DNA of 50,150 nucleotides from Jaapia argillacea MUCL 33604 (Eukaryota; Basidiomycota; Agaricomycetes; Jaapiales; Jaapiaceae). Location: the NCBI GenBank assembly GCA_000697665.1, contig KL197737.1, forward strand, positions 5,278-55,427, given 5' to 3'. Under the pieces are notes generated by a model. It was given only the letters and a program-made list of their open reading frames with translations. It was not told the DNA's origin and searched no databases. A program made the position numbers and the translations under genes. Positions 10,414-21,065 of this stretch are shown here, one piece after another (position 1 is the stretch's first letter; the number at the start of each line of letters is the position of its first letter).

Positions 10414-10770
10414 NNNNNNNNNNNNNNNNNNNNNNNNNNNNNNNNNNNNNNNNNNNNNNNNNNNNNNNNNNNNNNNNNNNNNNNNNNNNNNNNNNNNNNN
10501 NNNNNNNNNNNNNNNNNNNNNNNNNNNNNNNNNNNNNNNNNNNNNNNNNNNNNNNNNNNNNNNNNNNNNNNNNNNNNNNNNNNNNNNNNNNNNNNNNNNN
10601 NNNNNNNNNNNNNNNNNNNNNNNNNNNNNNNNNNNNNNNNNNNNNNNNNNNNNNNNNNNNNNNNNNNNNNNNNNNNNNNNNNNNNNNNNNNNNNNNNNNN
10701 NNNNNNNNNNNNNNNNNNNNNNNNNNNNNNNNNNNNNNNNNNNNNNNNNNNNNNNNNNNNNNNNNNNNNN
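10414..10770. other. assembly gap (357 N)
   Basis: A run of undetermined bases. The same 29 bases flank it on both sides, so the contig ends may overlap, or the gap may hide a tandem repeat. The frame called through it has no meaning. Confidence 0.95.
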
Positions 10771-10799
10771 TCATCTGAGTCATTCTTACTGAGGGTCTA
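10771..10799 (+). repeat. 29-base direct repeat, right of the gap
   Basis: Identical to 10385-10413. Confidence 0.9.
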
Positions 10800-10854
10800 T
10801 TCCAGATTAGATACCTCATTCACAGACAGCCCTATTGACTTGGTTATGTTTTTA

Positions 10855-11560
10855 TCAATTGGCCCTCTTCCTCTTTCCTCCCTCTCCTTCTCCCTTATTC
10901 CCTGCCATCTGCTCCCTTCCTCCCCACCATTGATTTGTTCCCTTATACTTTCCTCCACCCTCCATCTCCTCTATCCATACTGTATCATCACGACCAAAGC
11001 AGCAGTCACACATCACAGCCAATTTTCGCCCGTGTGCACAATAATATTTTCTGGATTTTCTGAAAGTCCAAAAATTTCCGAAATTGTGCCGCTTTGGTCA
11101 TGACAATACAGTATATTCTTTGGAAGTTCATCCCTCCTCACCTCACTCCTACCCTCCTCACTCCTCTATCCCTCTATTCTTCTAAACTTTTCACTCCTCA
11201 CCTCCCTCCCCAATCCCTTCCCCTCCTTCCTTTCCACTTCATGAAATCTCCTTCAAGTTCTTCCCTCTCCCCCTCTTCCCCCCTCTCTCCCCTCTTCCCC
11301 CTCTCCCCCTCTTCCCCTCTCTCTTCCCCTCTCTCCCTCCCCTCCTCCTCCCTCCCTCCTCTCTACCTATACCTCCATGATCCTTCCCTTACTCTTCCTT
11401 TCCCTATCATACTTCAACTCCCACTCTCTCATCCTCACACTCTCCTTTCACTTACTCCCTTACCCCCTACTCTGCCCATGGTCATTTACCTACCTCTTCC
11501 CCCCTGTCTTCTTCCTGCTTTTCCACTCACCTCTTCTCTTCCCTTTCTTCTGATGGCTTC
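10855..11560 (+). other. strongly pyrimidine-rich strand
   Basis: For about 700 bases the plus strand is overwhelmingly C and T, with runs such as repeated CCCCTCT at 11265-11350. Such strand bias keeps long frames open by chance. A similar but shorter tract lies at 46610-46830. Confidence 0.75.
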
Positions 11561-11906
11561 TCCCCCACATCAGATTTGTCTCATGTACTGTAATGCTTGT
11601 AATGCATTTACCCTCTCTGATTATCACTGTTTCCAGCATTTGAAAGAAATCCACAGTTTATATCCAGGTAGGTCATCAAAGCTAGAATTCCAAGCTCCAC
11701 GACAGATGAGGGTTTACCCTCATAAAATACATAGTTTAGTGACAATAATTTGCCTCCAGAGTCCAAGCTTCAAGTTCAAGTCACTCCACGGTCCCAACGG
11801 AACGTTCAACAATACCGGTCTGCATGAAGTCTACACCATGAATTCAGGCCTATTTTATCCTCTTCCTCAGGGGACCCCACTACCAGTCCTTCAACAACCA
11901 GCTTGA
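11094..11906 (+). CDS. open frame, low-complexity start and C2H2-like end
   Basis: A 270-codon frame opens in the pyrimidine-rich tract and gives Leu/Pro/Ser-rich sequence for about 160 residues. After that the composition changes: near residue 168 there is CNACNAFTLSDYHCFQHLKE followed by IH, spaced like a C2H2 zinc finger (C-x2-C-x12-H-x4-H). Zinc fingers of this kind occur in transposon-borne and regulatory genes. I do not recognise the protein. The first part may be an artefact of composition, and only the last hundred codons look protein-like. Confidence 0.25.
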   Translation: MVMTIQYILWKFIPPHLTPTLLTPLSLYSSKLFTPHLPPQSLPLLPFHFMKSPSSSSLSPSSPLSPLFPLSPSSPLSSPLSLPSSSLPPLYLYLHDPSLTLPFPIILQLPLSHPHTLLSLTPLPPTLPMVIYLPLPPCLLPAFPLTSSLPFLLMASPPHQICLMYCNACNAFTLSDYHCFQHLKEIHSLYPGRSSKLEFQAPRQMRVYPHKIHSLVTIICLQSPSFKFKSLHGPNGTFNNTGLHEVYTMNSGLFYPLPQGTPLPVLQQPA

Positions 11907-13682
11907 ACCACCATGTCTTCGCTGACCCCCATTTGTCCAGTTCTATCATCGGTGTGTAGTGCTCCCGAGTCCTCTTCAACCCTTTTCATGAAAGACAATC
12001 CCAAGTATCATCTACTTTTCGCGACAAGAGGTCCTGATTCCTTATGGAATCAGTTCGCTCTTGGATGACTGCGTCTTCATGTGACGTTATCTTCTCTCTG
12101 AACCAGTCCCTTCCTTGACACTCCTACTCGAATAACGCGGAGATACTGACGACAACACCATTATAGATCTATGGTTGACGGCCTCGTCATAGACGGCTAT
12201 GATAGGAGTTGTTGATCCATGACGATTCTTGCCAAGCAACTTGAACCTCTCGGCCTATCTCCTTCAGCCTTCTCATCATGAGCACATTCTTGGGTCGAAA
12301 CCATGGGATGGAAGATGATACATCCTCCTCCCCCTCCACTCTCCCGGGATATCGTCATTTAATCCTCCTTGACCTTTGTGACACACGTCGCTCAGAACCT
12401 CGAGGCAATCCGTCCAATCACATCCACAATGAGGCTCCCGACGCTGAATGGCGTGGTCAATGGGCTCGAATAATATGACTCTCTTTCGTTTGCTCACTCC
12501 ATCCCACCCCTCGTCGAACCGATAACATCGTCGACTCCTCCGGACTCAACTAAACTATATAGGAATGACGACCACGACGCAAACATACGTTGCAGTACGT
12601 CCCGTTCATTGCTACCGGGTTTGATAGCACATGAATTGACGAAGTTGGCGGGTTGACACAACCTTATGCTTGCTCCTTGGGACGATGTCACTTACGGACC
12701 AATACCCGTCTAGCAAAGATGTGAGTTTGAGTTCGCATATGTTCACATATGATGATATTGTCGTTGTGCGTGCCGCTGCGGAGCCGGCCAAACGAAGTGT
12801 CAGCGCTCGACACATAATTCCCTCGCCAGAGGTTTATCCTCAAGACGTCGCCATGTCCCAAGATCGCAGTCTCCTCCAGGTGCGAAATCGCGATCTCCAC
12901 CTCCTTCACATCGCCCTTTGTTAACTGGTAATCGCGTAGTCCCGGGCCGCCCGGTCGCTCCTCAAGTACCGCCGAAGAGGAGCTACGGCCGTGCTCTTCT
13001 CCAGACTCTCCAATCCCAACTCAACGGTACCAAACAAAAGGGGGCGAATATCTCGACGTCATCTTCACTCACCGGGAAATGTATATTGCATATCCTCGAG
13101 GTCATCGGTGTTGTGCAAGAGGGCTCACCGATATTGCTCGTTTCTTGGAGATGAGGCCATGGAGAGCGGATAGAGAATCTGATGGGGAGGCTGTGGCTGC
13201 ATTCCGACATGAGGTTATTATGGTCGCTTCTTCGGTGTGGAAGTGGTGAAGATTTATGATAGGTGTCGGGTGAGTTGAGGTACCGACGCTGGGCGTTTAC
13301 TGCCTCGAGAACCCTGAGGTTGGATGGACTATTCATTGTAATGATGAACCCGTTACCTGGTTCAGTGTCACCATTTTTTATTTCACCTCTGGCCTTTTCC
13401 GATTCCTCTGGCTGTGGCGGCTCCAGACCTTGTCATTTATGACGCCTCACAAGCTTCCTCGCGCTAATGTCTTCGCGAAGTTGACCGATTTCCCATCTTG
13501 TTTGGCAACCTTAGTGGAGCTTTCGATGAATACTTACCCACTTCCTACTCCACCGTCGGCAGTGTATAGGGGCTCAAATACCAGCGACGTGTCCGTCGGA
13601 CCTTGAGCGCCTTATGACCTCAGCCCAGTCTTTCGTATTAATACTTTGACGCCCATATACAACGCGTTTTATTTCCTGCACA
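11907..13682. other. long stretch without a recognised gene
   Basis: Frames on both strands are short and broken. Segments around 12670-12930 and 13300-13560 read a little like old coding sequence (for example TYDDIVVVRAAAEPAKR on the plus strand), but no family is recognisable. No RNA gene or terminal repeat was seen. Confidence 0.4.
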
Positions 13683-14760
13683 ATGGCACACGGTGGGATA
13701 TAGTTTCTGGACTGTCGTTGCTTGATGACTGACGGGTATGGGCTTGCAGTCATCAAACGCAACACGATACCTCACGACGTGACGACTGGATCTCCTGGAA
13801 GTGACAACTCACAATCTGCGTCTGTCAAGGTCACTTTAATGACTCCCCATCCTCATCGGAGCCACGACAATACACTGGACAGTTACACGAGCAAGTGGGC
13901 GCTCCATACAGACCAAGTCCGTTTCCCTTGCTTCTCTTCCATATTGAGACTCAGTTCGTGTTCTCAGAAACGCAGGAGGAGCAGGACCATGATGATGAAG
14001 CTGCGAAAAAGAAGGCCATGAAGGAGCTGGTGCAGTCTTGGATGGATCGGCTTCAACTCATCAGTTTGATTGTACGGACCTAGCGCGTGTTCATCCGGAG
14101 CCGATTGCACTGATACCTCTCCGGACAACCTTCTTTGCGTCCGTCGAGTCGCAACTCATCGGGAGTATCTTACCTTCGACTCCCGGGAGTGCCTCGGTGA
14201 CTCTCCAAATTGAGAATGCCGGTTTGATGGACGCGCTGGTCATGCATTCTTCCGCAGGTGTGCCTTTTCCAATGATGATCCCGATGTCATCCCTCATCAC
14301 TGCACTTTATATCTAGCCATCATATCCTTCCTTGCTGCCTCCCTCTTGATCCGTTTCAAGCTTATGGAGGCGAAGAAGGAGGAAGCGAAAGTCGAAGGTG
14401 GAGGCGTCCAATCGCCAGTCGATCTCGAGAAAAACGGTAGCGCTGAAGGCATCAAGCATGCGGATGCCAGTCAGCGATCACATGTCAAAGCACCCCGATC
14501 ACACCCAACCGAGCCTCCGTTGTTCTCCTCCGACCCCCCACCTGGAGACAGTGTGACTGTTCCGAGCGCAACCTCAGACCCATTTACTGTCTCGATGCCA
14601 TTCCCTTTGTATCTGGCTCGCTGCTGGTTGTTTTATTCTCGCGCTCGTGGGGATCATCGCTATGTCATGGTCTCTCATGCCTCGAAGCGTTGGTGTGTTC
14701 TCAAGTGCATGCATGGCGGTATGCCTAAGTGGAACCATTATTACGTTTACGTGTTCCTAA
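13683..14760 (+). pseudogene. broken copy of the adjacent membrane-protein gene
   Basis: It follows the exon plan of the intact gene at 15675-16780. A 10-nt first exon (MAH plus one base) is followed by KRNTIPHDV, then EPRQYTGQLHEQ, TQEEQDHDDEAAKKKAMKEL, TTFFASVESQLIGS, a transmembrane block, and finally WLAAGCFILALVGIIAMSW. Three faults stand out against that copy. One base is missing near 13836, shifting the frame. The third intron's acceptor reads GG at 14123-14124 in place of AG. One extra C sits in the C-run at 14534-14539. With two frameshifts and a lost splice site it should not make the full protein. Confidence 0.75.
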
Positions 14761-15600
14761 AGTTCAGTTCCTCCACTTTGGCCTTCAATACATCCTTTTA
14801 TCAAGGTAATTCAGGATTGAGGATAGTGATTATTGAATCCACGTCATCTCCCCGTCTGAGAAGAAGATAATGCGACGACACCGATCAGGTATCCTCCGTC
14901 AATGCCATATGCTCGTCACCTGAGCCTCTACCCAACGGCAGAGCCCGGAGAAAGGAAGAGGATTTATAACCTTACAGGTGTGAGATTTTCCCGTCTTCTC
15001 GAGTTACCCTTGGGGGTAGCAGTTGCATAAACCGTTCCGGAACTGGCCATAAATGCGTAACTGAACACAAAAATGCAGGACAGCAACAGCATCAAATCCA
15101 ACGCCCCACCGAAACCAAATATCTCCATTATGAAGCCAAGCGTACTTCACAGGCGCCACGCCCGACCATCATTTCCAGGAGGAAATCTAAGGATGCTCAA
15201 GTCCACCACCTTCGAATCTCCTCGATCGGTGCTGCTCAGCTAACTTAGCATGCGTAATCCCCGCTTTCTGCGGCGATTTTGTCCCCTTAAAACAAATAGC
15301 TGAATACTGGGCGCTCCGAGTCCACATAATGCCAAGACTGTCTTGGAGACTTAAGAGTCAGACGAACATGCTCCACTGAGCGCTCGAACCTTCCCAATCC
15401 GTCATGTGGTCGAAGGAACTCCCCTTCGCCAAGCCCTTCGCGAAGTTCCAGCTATCACAGCATCTTGATTCTCGGGGAAGGACCTTCGTGGGGCTTTCCA
15501 TTAGGGTAACAATCCAATGATCCGCCACTCTACATCCGGTAGCGGGGCAAGTCATGATGGGGGCTCAGAATTTGCGAGTTTGTCGGGGCGGGTTTTTTCA
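14761..15600. other. intergenic sequence between the tandem pair
   Basis: No supported gene or RNA. It contains the distal promoter of the gene that starts at 15675. Confidence 0.4.
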
Positions 15601-15610
15601 CCAGCCTCTG

Positions 15611-15617
15611 TATAAAT
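15611..15617 (+). promoter_or_regulatory. TATA box of membrane-protein gene
   Basis: TATAAAT lies 64 bp before the start codon at 15675. Confidence 0.5.
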
Positions 15618-15674
15618 TGTCTACCTTATGACCTCCCCTTGCACCAGCGCTCTCATCCTATTCTTGCCCTCACG

Positions 15675-16780
15675 ATGGCCCACCGTACGTTTACGATTTA
15701 TATTGGAAATCTCTGTCGTTAACGGGCCTTGGTTTAGTAACGAAACGCCAGACGTTTCCTCACAAACTTAGTTCACGATCTCATGGAAATAACGGCACAC
15801 AGGCGGGGTCGGTGCAAGTCACATTCAACGGCGCCCCAACCTACGCCGAGCCAAGACAATACACTGGTCAACTTCACGAACGATTAACTTCTCTGGACAG
15901 ATCAAGTGCGATTTGATTTCCCTTCTTTTTTTTTCGTAACTGAAATTTAACCCCGTATTCTTAGAAACCCAGGAGGAGCAGGACCATGATGATGAAGCTG
16001 CGAAGAGGAAAGCTATGAAAGAGCTGGTGCAATCTTGGATGGACAGGCTTCAGCTCATCAGTTTGATCGTAAGGTCCAAATTTATTTAGCCATTGAAGTC
16101 CACTACTGAAATACTACTTACATAGACGACTTTCTTTGCGTCTGTAGAGTCGGTCCTCGTCGGTAGTGCCATACCTGATGATCCCAGAAAAGCTTCTGCC
16201 TCTTTGAAACTCGCGGACGCCAGTTTGTTGGGCGCACTAGTCATGCATTCTTCCGCCGGTAAGCCTACATGCCCCACCCTCTCTCATCTTGCTTCCAATC
16301 CCTTTTTAATCTTACTTTTCACGGAAAGCCGTCATCTCCTTCCTAGCCGCCTTCCTCCTAATTCGTTTCAAACTAACGGAGGCCAAGAAACAAGAAGCTA
16401 AGATCACAGGCCTCGTCCAGTCTCCAGTCTCCCTCGAGAAGAACGACAGTAATAACGAAGGCACAGACAATGAACGCGATAGCAATCAATCATCAGCTCG
16501 AAACCCCGAAGCACCCCAACCTCGTACAAGCGAACCTCCCTTATTCTCCTCCGATCCCCATCTCGAGACAGTAGGGCTATTCCACCCACAACCTCAAGCT
16601 CATTTGTTATCTCGTTGCCACGCGCTCTGTATATGGCTCGCGTCGGGTGGGTTTATACTTGCGCTGGTAGGTATCGTTGCTATGTCATGGTCTTTGATGC
16701 CCAGGAGTGTTGCTACGTTCACCAGTGCTTGTATGATTGTATGTATAGTTGGCGCCGTTGTCGTCTTTATCGGCGTCTGA
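15675..16780 (+). CDS. uncharacterised multi-pass membrane protein
   Basis: Five exons (15675-15684, 15738-15905, 15965-16068, 16126-16258, 16329-16780) give 288 residues. The first exon is only 10 nt. The N-terminal part is polar, with a charged stretch (QEEQDHDDEAAKRKAMKEL) leading into the first hydrophobic helix (LISLITTFFASVESVLVG). Further helices are AAVISFLAAFLLIRF, then after a long polar loop WLASGGFILALVGIVAMSW and FTSACMIVCIVGAVVVFIGV. That makes about four membrane spans. I do not know a function. It has a dead tandem copy upstream, which gave the comparison that fixed the exons, and a stray fragment at 6680-6775. Confidence 0.75.
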
Positions 16781-17135
16781 AACGTTGGGATCTTATGCTG
16801 TATTCCCCTTGAATTTTTATCATTCCCACTCTGGTTTCATACCGTATCATGCAGCTCGAGCCAGTATTCGTACTTACAGTAACAACACGCTTGTAATCTC
16901 ATGTTAAAAGATTTAAAAATCAAAAACATATTCAGCTCACGTGCAGAGGTTTGGAGCTCGTACATGGCGGTGCTCAAACCGACTTAGATGTGCCACGAAC
17001 AAGCGAGCAAGCAGGTTCAAGAACCAAGATATCAAGAGGAAGATACAACATCATACATCAGCACATCAATCGACCAACAACCTAAACAAGCCCCCAACAT
17101 TCCTTCCTTCACCGATCACCGATCATCCCTTAGGC

Positions 17136-18364
17136 TCAACCCCTAACGAACCTCACCCCCACCTCCTCACCCTCAAACAAATAATTCAAAACCATAGCAA
17201 GCCTCAACCCACCCATAACCAACAACCTCTCCACAACCCACTCTTCCCTAATCTTGCCCGTATAAGATGGGATGTTCAATTCCGGTAGTGGGTCGCTGGT
17301 ACGTAAAGAGTTTGATAGTCGGGAGGGAGAAGGAGAGGAGGTCAACGCTTTGGGCCAGGCAAAGTCGCATAAGAGGTCGTGAGTGGGTATGGCCCACGCG
17401 TAGGGGCAAATGATGGTATCATCTGTAGGGTCCATCCCTACTCCGCCTTCTTGGGACGAGGTGTATCCCAGAACGGTCTGGGTGAACTTCCTCGCCAGTT
17501 CTGTCCAGCTACCAAACATTTGCGGAAGTGACGGAGACACGTGGGGAGTGGGGTTCATAGGAACGTCTGGACACTCGAACCAAGCATCGACTTCTTCCTC
17601 TTCCCACCTACCCCCAAATAAACCTTCCCAGAATAGTCTGCGGACATAGCCGTCGTACGATGCTCCGTGTAGGACGCGTTCGATGCGTGGGTATGGTAAA
17701 GGGTTTGTGTAATTTGGTGGGAGGGAGTGAATCGTTTGGTTAATTAGGGAGTCGTCCCAGACAGAGTGGAGGTCTGCGAGCCGACGACGTCAACAAAATG
17801 CGAAACGAAAGTGCGGTAGGAGATGGACGTACTGGTAGGAATACCATCGAATGTGACTTTTACACCATTCCCACCTCGATTAAGACCGGTAAGATGAAGA
17901 GGTTGATGCATATCCCCAAGGAAATGAACCAAAAATCTAAGTGCTTCTTGTGCTCTCCCCCTCCCACTCCCCCTCTCAACCCACTCCTCCAAAATCCCAC
18001 TAACATTCCTAACACCCCCAAGTACATTCACATTCTTGTTCCCATTCCAACCTCCAGGTCCGGGAAAGACGCAAGTATCGCCGGGGTGGTCATCCCAAGC
18101 ACCGACGTAATGAAGGGGAGCGGCCCAGTTCCATGTAGAGTTTACTTTTATTTCGTCTGCCCAGGTTGCTAGGGGCGCTAGGTCGCAGGATATGGTGGGG
18201 GAGGAGGAGGAGGGGTTGAGGAGGGAGCAGATGGTGGAGAGTGTGGATGGGAAGAGGTGGATTTGGGCGATGGTTGCTACGATTTGGTGGCCTTCTGGAC
18301 CCCATGCAACGACGGGGACGCTCAACCCCAGCAACACCGGGACGGACAGGGAGGCGAGACGCAT
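17136..18364 (-). CDS. secreted S1/P1-type zinc nuclease
   Basis: Two exons (18364-17845, 17773-17136) and a 71-nt intron give 385 residues. S1/P1 nucleases are secreted three-zinc enzymes that cut single-stranded DNA and RNA and remove 3'-phosphates. A signal peptide precedes the mature N-terminus WGPEGHQ, whose Trp and His bind zinc. The other ligands are present in order: TWADEI (Asp), LHYVGAWD (His), FLVHFLGDMHQPLHLTG (His, Asp, His) and, across the splice, DLHSVWDD (His, Asp). The C-terminal helix VERLLVMGGLRLAMVLNYLF is typical. It is the intact source of the fragments at 6160-6551 and 9107-9640. A short AGGAAC-type hexamer repeat (about 18411-18435) lies just upstream of the start. Confidence 0.9.
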
Positions 18365-18410
18365 GGGAGGCTTTGGGAGCCGCCTCGAAGCACGCGCATT
18401 TTAAAGCAGG

Positions 18411-18435
18411 GAGAACAGGAACAGGAACAGGAACG
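18411..18435. repeat. hexanucleotide microsatellite
   Basis: About four copies of AGGAAC lie in the 5' leader of the nuclease gene. Confidence 0.6.
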
Positions 18436-18703
18436 AAGACGTCGGAGGATAGTTGGCTCCGGTCTTTAGGGCTGGATATGGAAACTGCATAACCAATTCA
18501 GGCACGAACAGAGTCGGGGTTAGGGTCCCATTAGCCGTTTCGGGAATTCATTCTCCCCAACCACCTCCTCCTTTGACCATCCGCTCAAAGCGATCCGCCT
18601 GGACACCACCTCCCTCGACTCGAATCTGTTTGTCTTTTTTCCTAATTTGCGTCGTTAGCTTGTCATCCACCCTTTCTAACTCGTCATTTAACACGTGGCC
18701 CAG

Positions 18704-19646
18704 CCCACTGACATTTCATCGCAAGTTTTGGCCTGGGATCATTTCGATGTACAGAAGCTTTGCCTCTCGAATCTCACCGACGAGCAAGCACTCATCGCAC
18801 GTCTTGGTAGTCGCTTCCACTCGACTCTGGCACAAATTACATCTTGATATCTTTTCACTCTCTTCTCCTTTCCGCTTGGACCAGCTGTCCAGTCCGTGGC
18901 CGACTTGTGGCTCGACGCTTTGCATTGCTTCGATGTGGACTGCCAATCCACCGTGGACGGGATGCCACGGTTCGATGACTGTCATCTCTACACTCGCTTT
19001 GGAGTAGGAGAACTTCATGATCAAGGTATAAGTACCCTCCCACAGAACACTCACTCCCCAGTATCGCACCCCCACTACGCTTCCCAAGCTCTCACACAGT
19101 ACGTCTTTGTCTATCGCCTAACCACATGCAGCATTACTAACCTCCTCCAACAGGTCCCAATCCACCAAAATGTTATGTTCCTATCCTCCCCATCACCCCA
19201 CCTCCCTCCCCTCCAAGCCACTTTCTATCACCACACCCGACGTAGACATCCTCGTAGCCGTCCTCCTCCGTGTATACGACGTCTGGCACCAACCTCCCCA
19301 CACTCGTCGCTGGGCTCTCGTATGGGAGATCCCATCCACCCCCAACACCCCCTACGCTCGTATCAACCGTCTCCTTCACACCCACTCTAGAGCCCCGACC
19401 AACCCAAATCAATGGGCACCTTCAACCACCCTCGTCACACTAGAAGAAAGATCATCTACGCGGGAATACGCTATAAGCGTCATGAATCTCGGTCAAAGAC
19501 GAGCATTGGAGAGGATCGCTGCTGGTGTTTGGGGGTGTGATGATGCGCAGGATTGGGTTGTTAGGGTTTTGGCTGAGGCTGCTGATATGGGGTTGGTTGA
19601 GCGGGATAGAGTGCAGGCTTTGTTGTTCTGCGCTAGGGAGGACTAA
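18704..19646 (+). CDS. unrecognised multi-exon gene, 5' end not found
   Basis: Coding sequence is clear in pieces. One exon from about 18704 reads SSQVLAWDHFDVQKLCLSN. A likely 78-nt intron follows (18807-18884), then an exon ending VGELHDQ (18885-19025). The last exon runs from about 19154 to the stop at 19646 (YDVWHQPPHTRRWALVWEIP, then ALERIAAGVW). The phases of the last two agree only if a 10-nt exon (19090-19099), flanked by CCCAAG and GTACGT, is spliced between them. There is an in-frame stop just before 18704 and no in-frame ATG, so an upstream exon must carry the start. I recognise no family and no signal peptide. It is divergent from the nuclease gene. Confidence 0.45.
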
Positions 19647-19864
19647 TTGGCGTTCTCTACTTCAAGGACGCGTGCCTTGTCAGTGGTAGTCGCCCACGCT
19701 TATATCTTTTCATGTCCAATATGAAAGTATCGATACCCATCTCGCATTATCCGATATCAAGTAACACCACATGATACACTCCACATACAATATAATCATT
19801 AACAATAAATACCATATAACCCCACGTCACAGTCCGACCAGCAGACCTCACTCTCACTCTCACT

Positions 19865-20240
19865 CTACAGCAACGTAACAACAACCCCAGCTACCACAAC
19901 CGCCATACCAGAAGTGCTTATTAGATGTAATGAAGGCGATGCGTTGGAAGCGGTGTAGACGGTGGCGTTTTTCTGCAAAGCAAGACCAGGAGCGTTAAGA
20001 TATGGGGTGAGGGGGAGGGGAAGGGTGAGGGGCTTACGTCGCAACCATCTGTACAAGCCATGTTATCATTTTCGGCTACGACGTTAGCTTCGCCTGCGTC
20101 GATGGGTGATGCGTATACTGATCATACCACATGTAAGGAAAGGCGTTCGCGTGGGAGTGGTATGAGGGAGGAGGCTTACCAGATGTGGAGAGAGCTGCGA
20201 GGGCGAGGAAGAGGATGGAGAAGGAACGTGTATACATCAT
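19865..20240 (-). CDS. small secreted GPI-anchor-type protein
   Basis: Three exons (20240-20180, 20093-20038, 19972-19865) give 74 residues. A signal peptide (SFSILFLALAALSTS) is followed by a short acidic mature part with two Cys (MACTDGCD) and two potential N-glycosylation sites (KNAT, SNAS). The C-terminal end, STSGMAVVVAGVVVTLL, is small residues followed by a hydrophobic tail, the layout of a GPI-anchor signal. If processed so, the mature peptide would be only about 30 residues. Both introns are clean GT-AG. It is too short for its spliced form to appear as one open frame. Function unknown; cell-surface location is inferred. Confidence 0.6.
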
Positions 20241-20599
20241 GATGTTGATAATGGATACAGTAAAAGCACTCGAGGTGAGATGTGCAAAGGTTGGAGTGTG
20301 TTTCGTGAATGGAGTAGTAGAGGTGCGGTGTGAGGGCGTCCTAGCAGGGATCTCTGACAAGCAATGAAGCAGAGTCCAAAAAACTAGCCAGAGTCAAGGT
20401 GAGAAGGTAAGCAAATCGTCAAGTCGTTCAACGAGCTTTTTGACCTCGAGCGCCAGGCGTCCTAAAGTTTAGATCTCAAGCCAAGGACGAAGAGAACTCA
20501 ATTTAAAGTAAAGGCGCTAGTACAAGAGTGGGAGTTCTCTTCAGCCCAGAGAAGGGATTTCATTGTGGCCTTTGTTTTCAGAAGAATTGGGACCGTTGT

Positions 20600-20770
20600 A
20601 GAGAATGAAAGGGTGGAAGAAGAAGAAGGATTGCGGGTTTTGGGACAAGGGAGTTGCCTATTTTGGGAGGATCGGATTTTATTCGCGTGGGTTTTTGGTG
20701 TGCTTCTTTTGGTGTTGGCGTTGTTCTGGTGCAGTTCACATTAATATTTGCATAACACGGAATCCCAGAA
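20600..20770. repeat. duplicated 3' flank of minus-strand GH12 genes
   Basis: Resembles 22620-22800: both hold a purine-rich block, a TTTTGGNAGGATC stretch, CGCGTGGG and TTCTTTTGG in the same order. It is non-coding flank duplicated together with the GH12 genes. Confidence 0.5.
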
Positions 20771-21065
20771 ATTTCATTTGTCTTTTGCCAGGATACATAC
20801 CGTGAGGGGTGCCATGGCTCCTCCAACTTATCGAGGACGGCATAAGGCTTGAATCACTGTAGTTCATGGAGGTCCATCTTGCCATGCGAGGGTTGACGAA
20901 ACCAAGGTCCAGAGTCCTGGGGAATCCTCGGTCAAGGGTGAACACAAGAAAAATCAATATCTCGGATTTCTATAATAATTCCTGCCCAAAAACCGTCAAG
21001 GACAATACGGTGATAGCAGTATTGCCAGTATCGCATAAAGAGTCAACATATCGTAGAAATGAGTT

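Noticed and set aside
10400-10819. 139-codon minus frame across the gap
   Set aside because: It is open only because the N run has no stops.
17798-18492. Plus-strand frames opposite the S1/P1 nuclease
   Set aside because: The minus strand carries all zinc-ligand motifs in order; the plus frames have no recognisable content.
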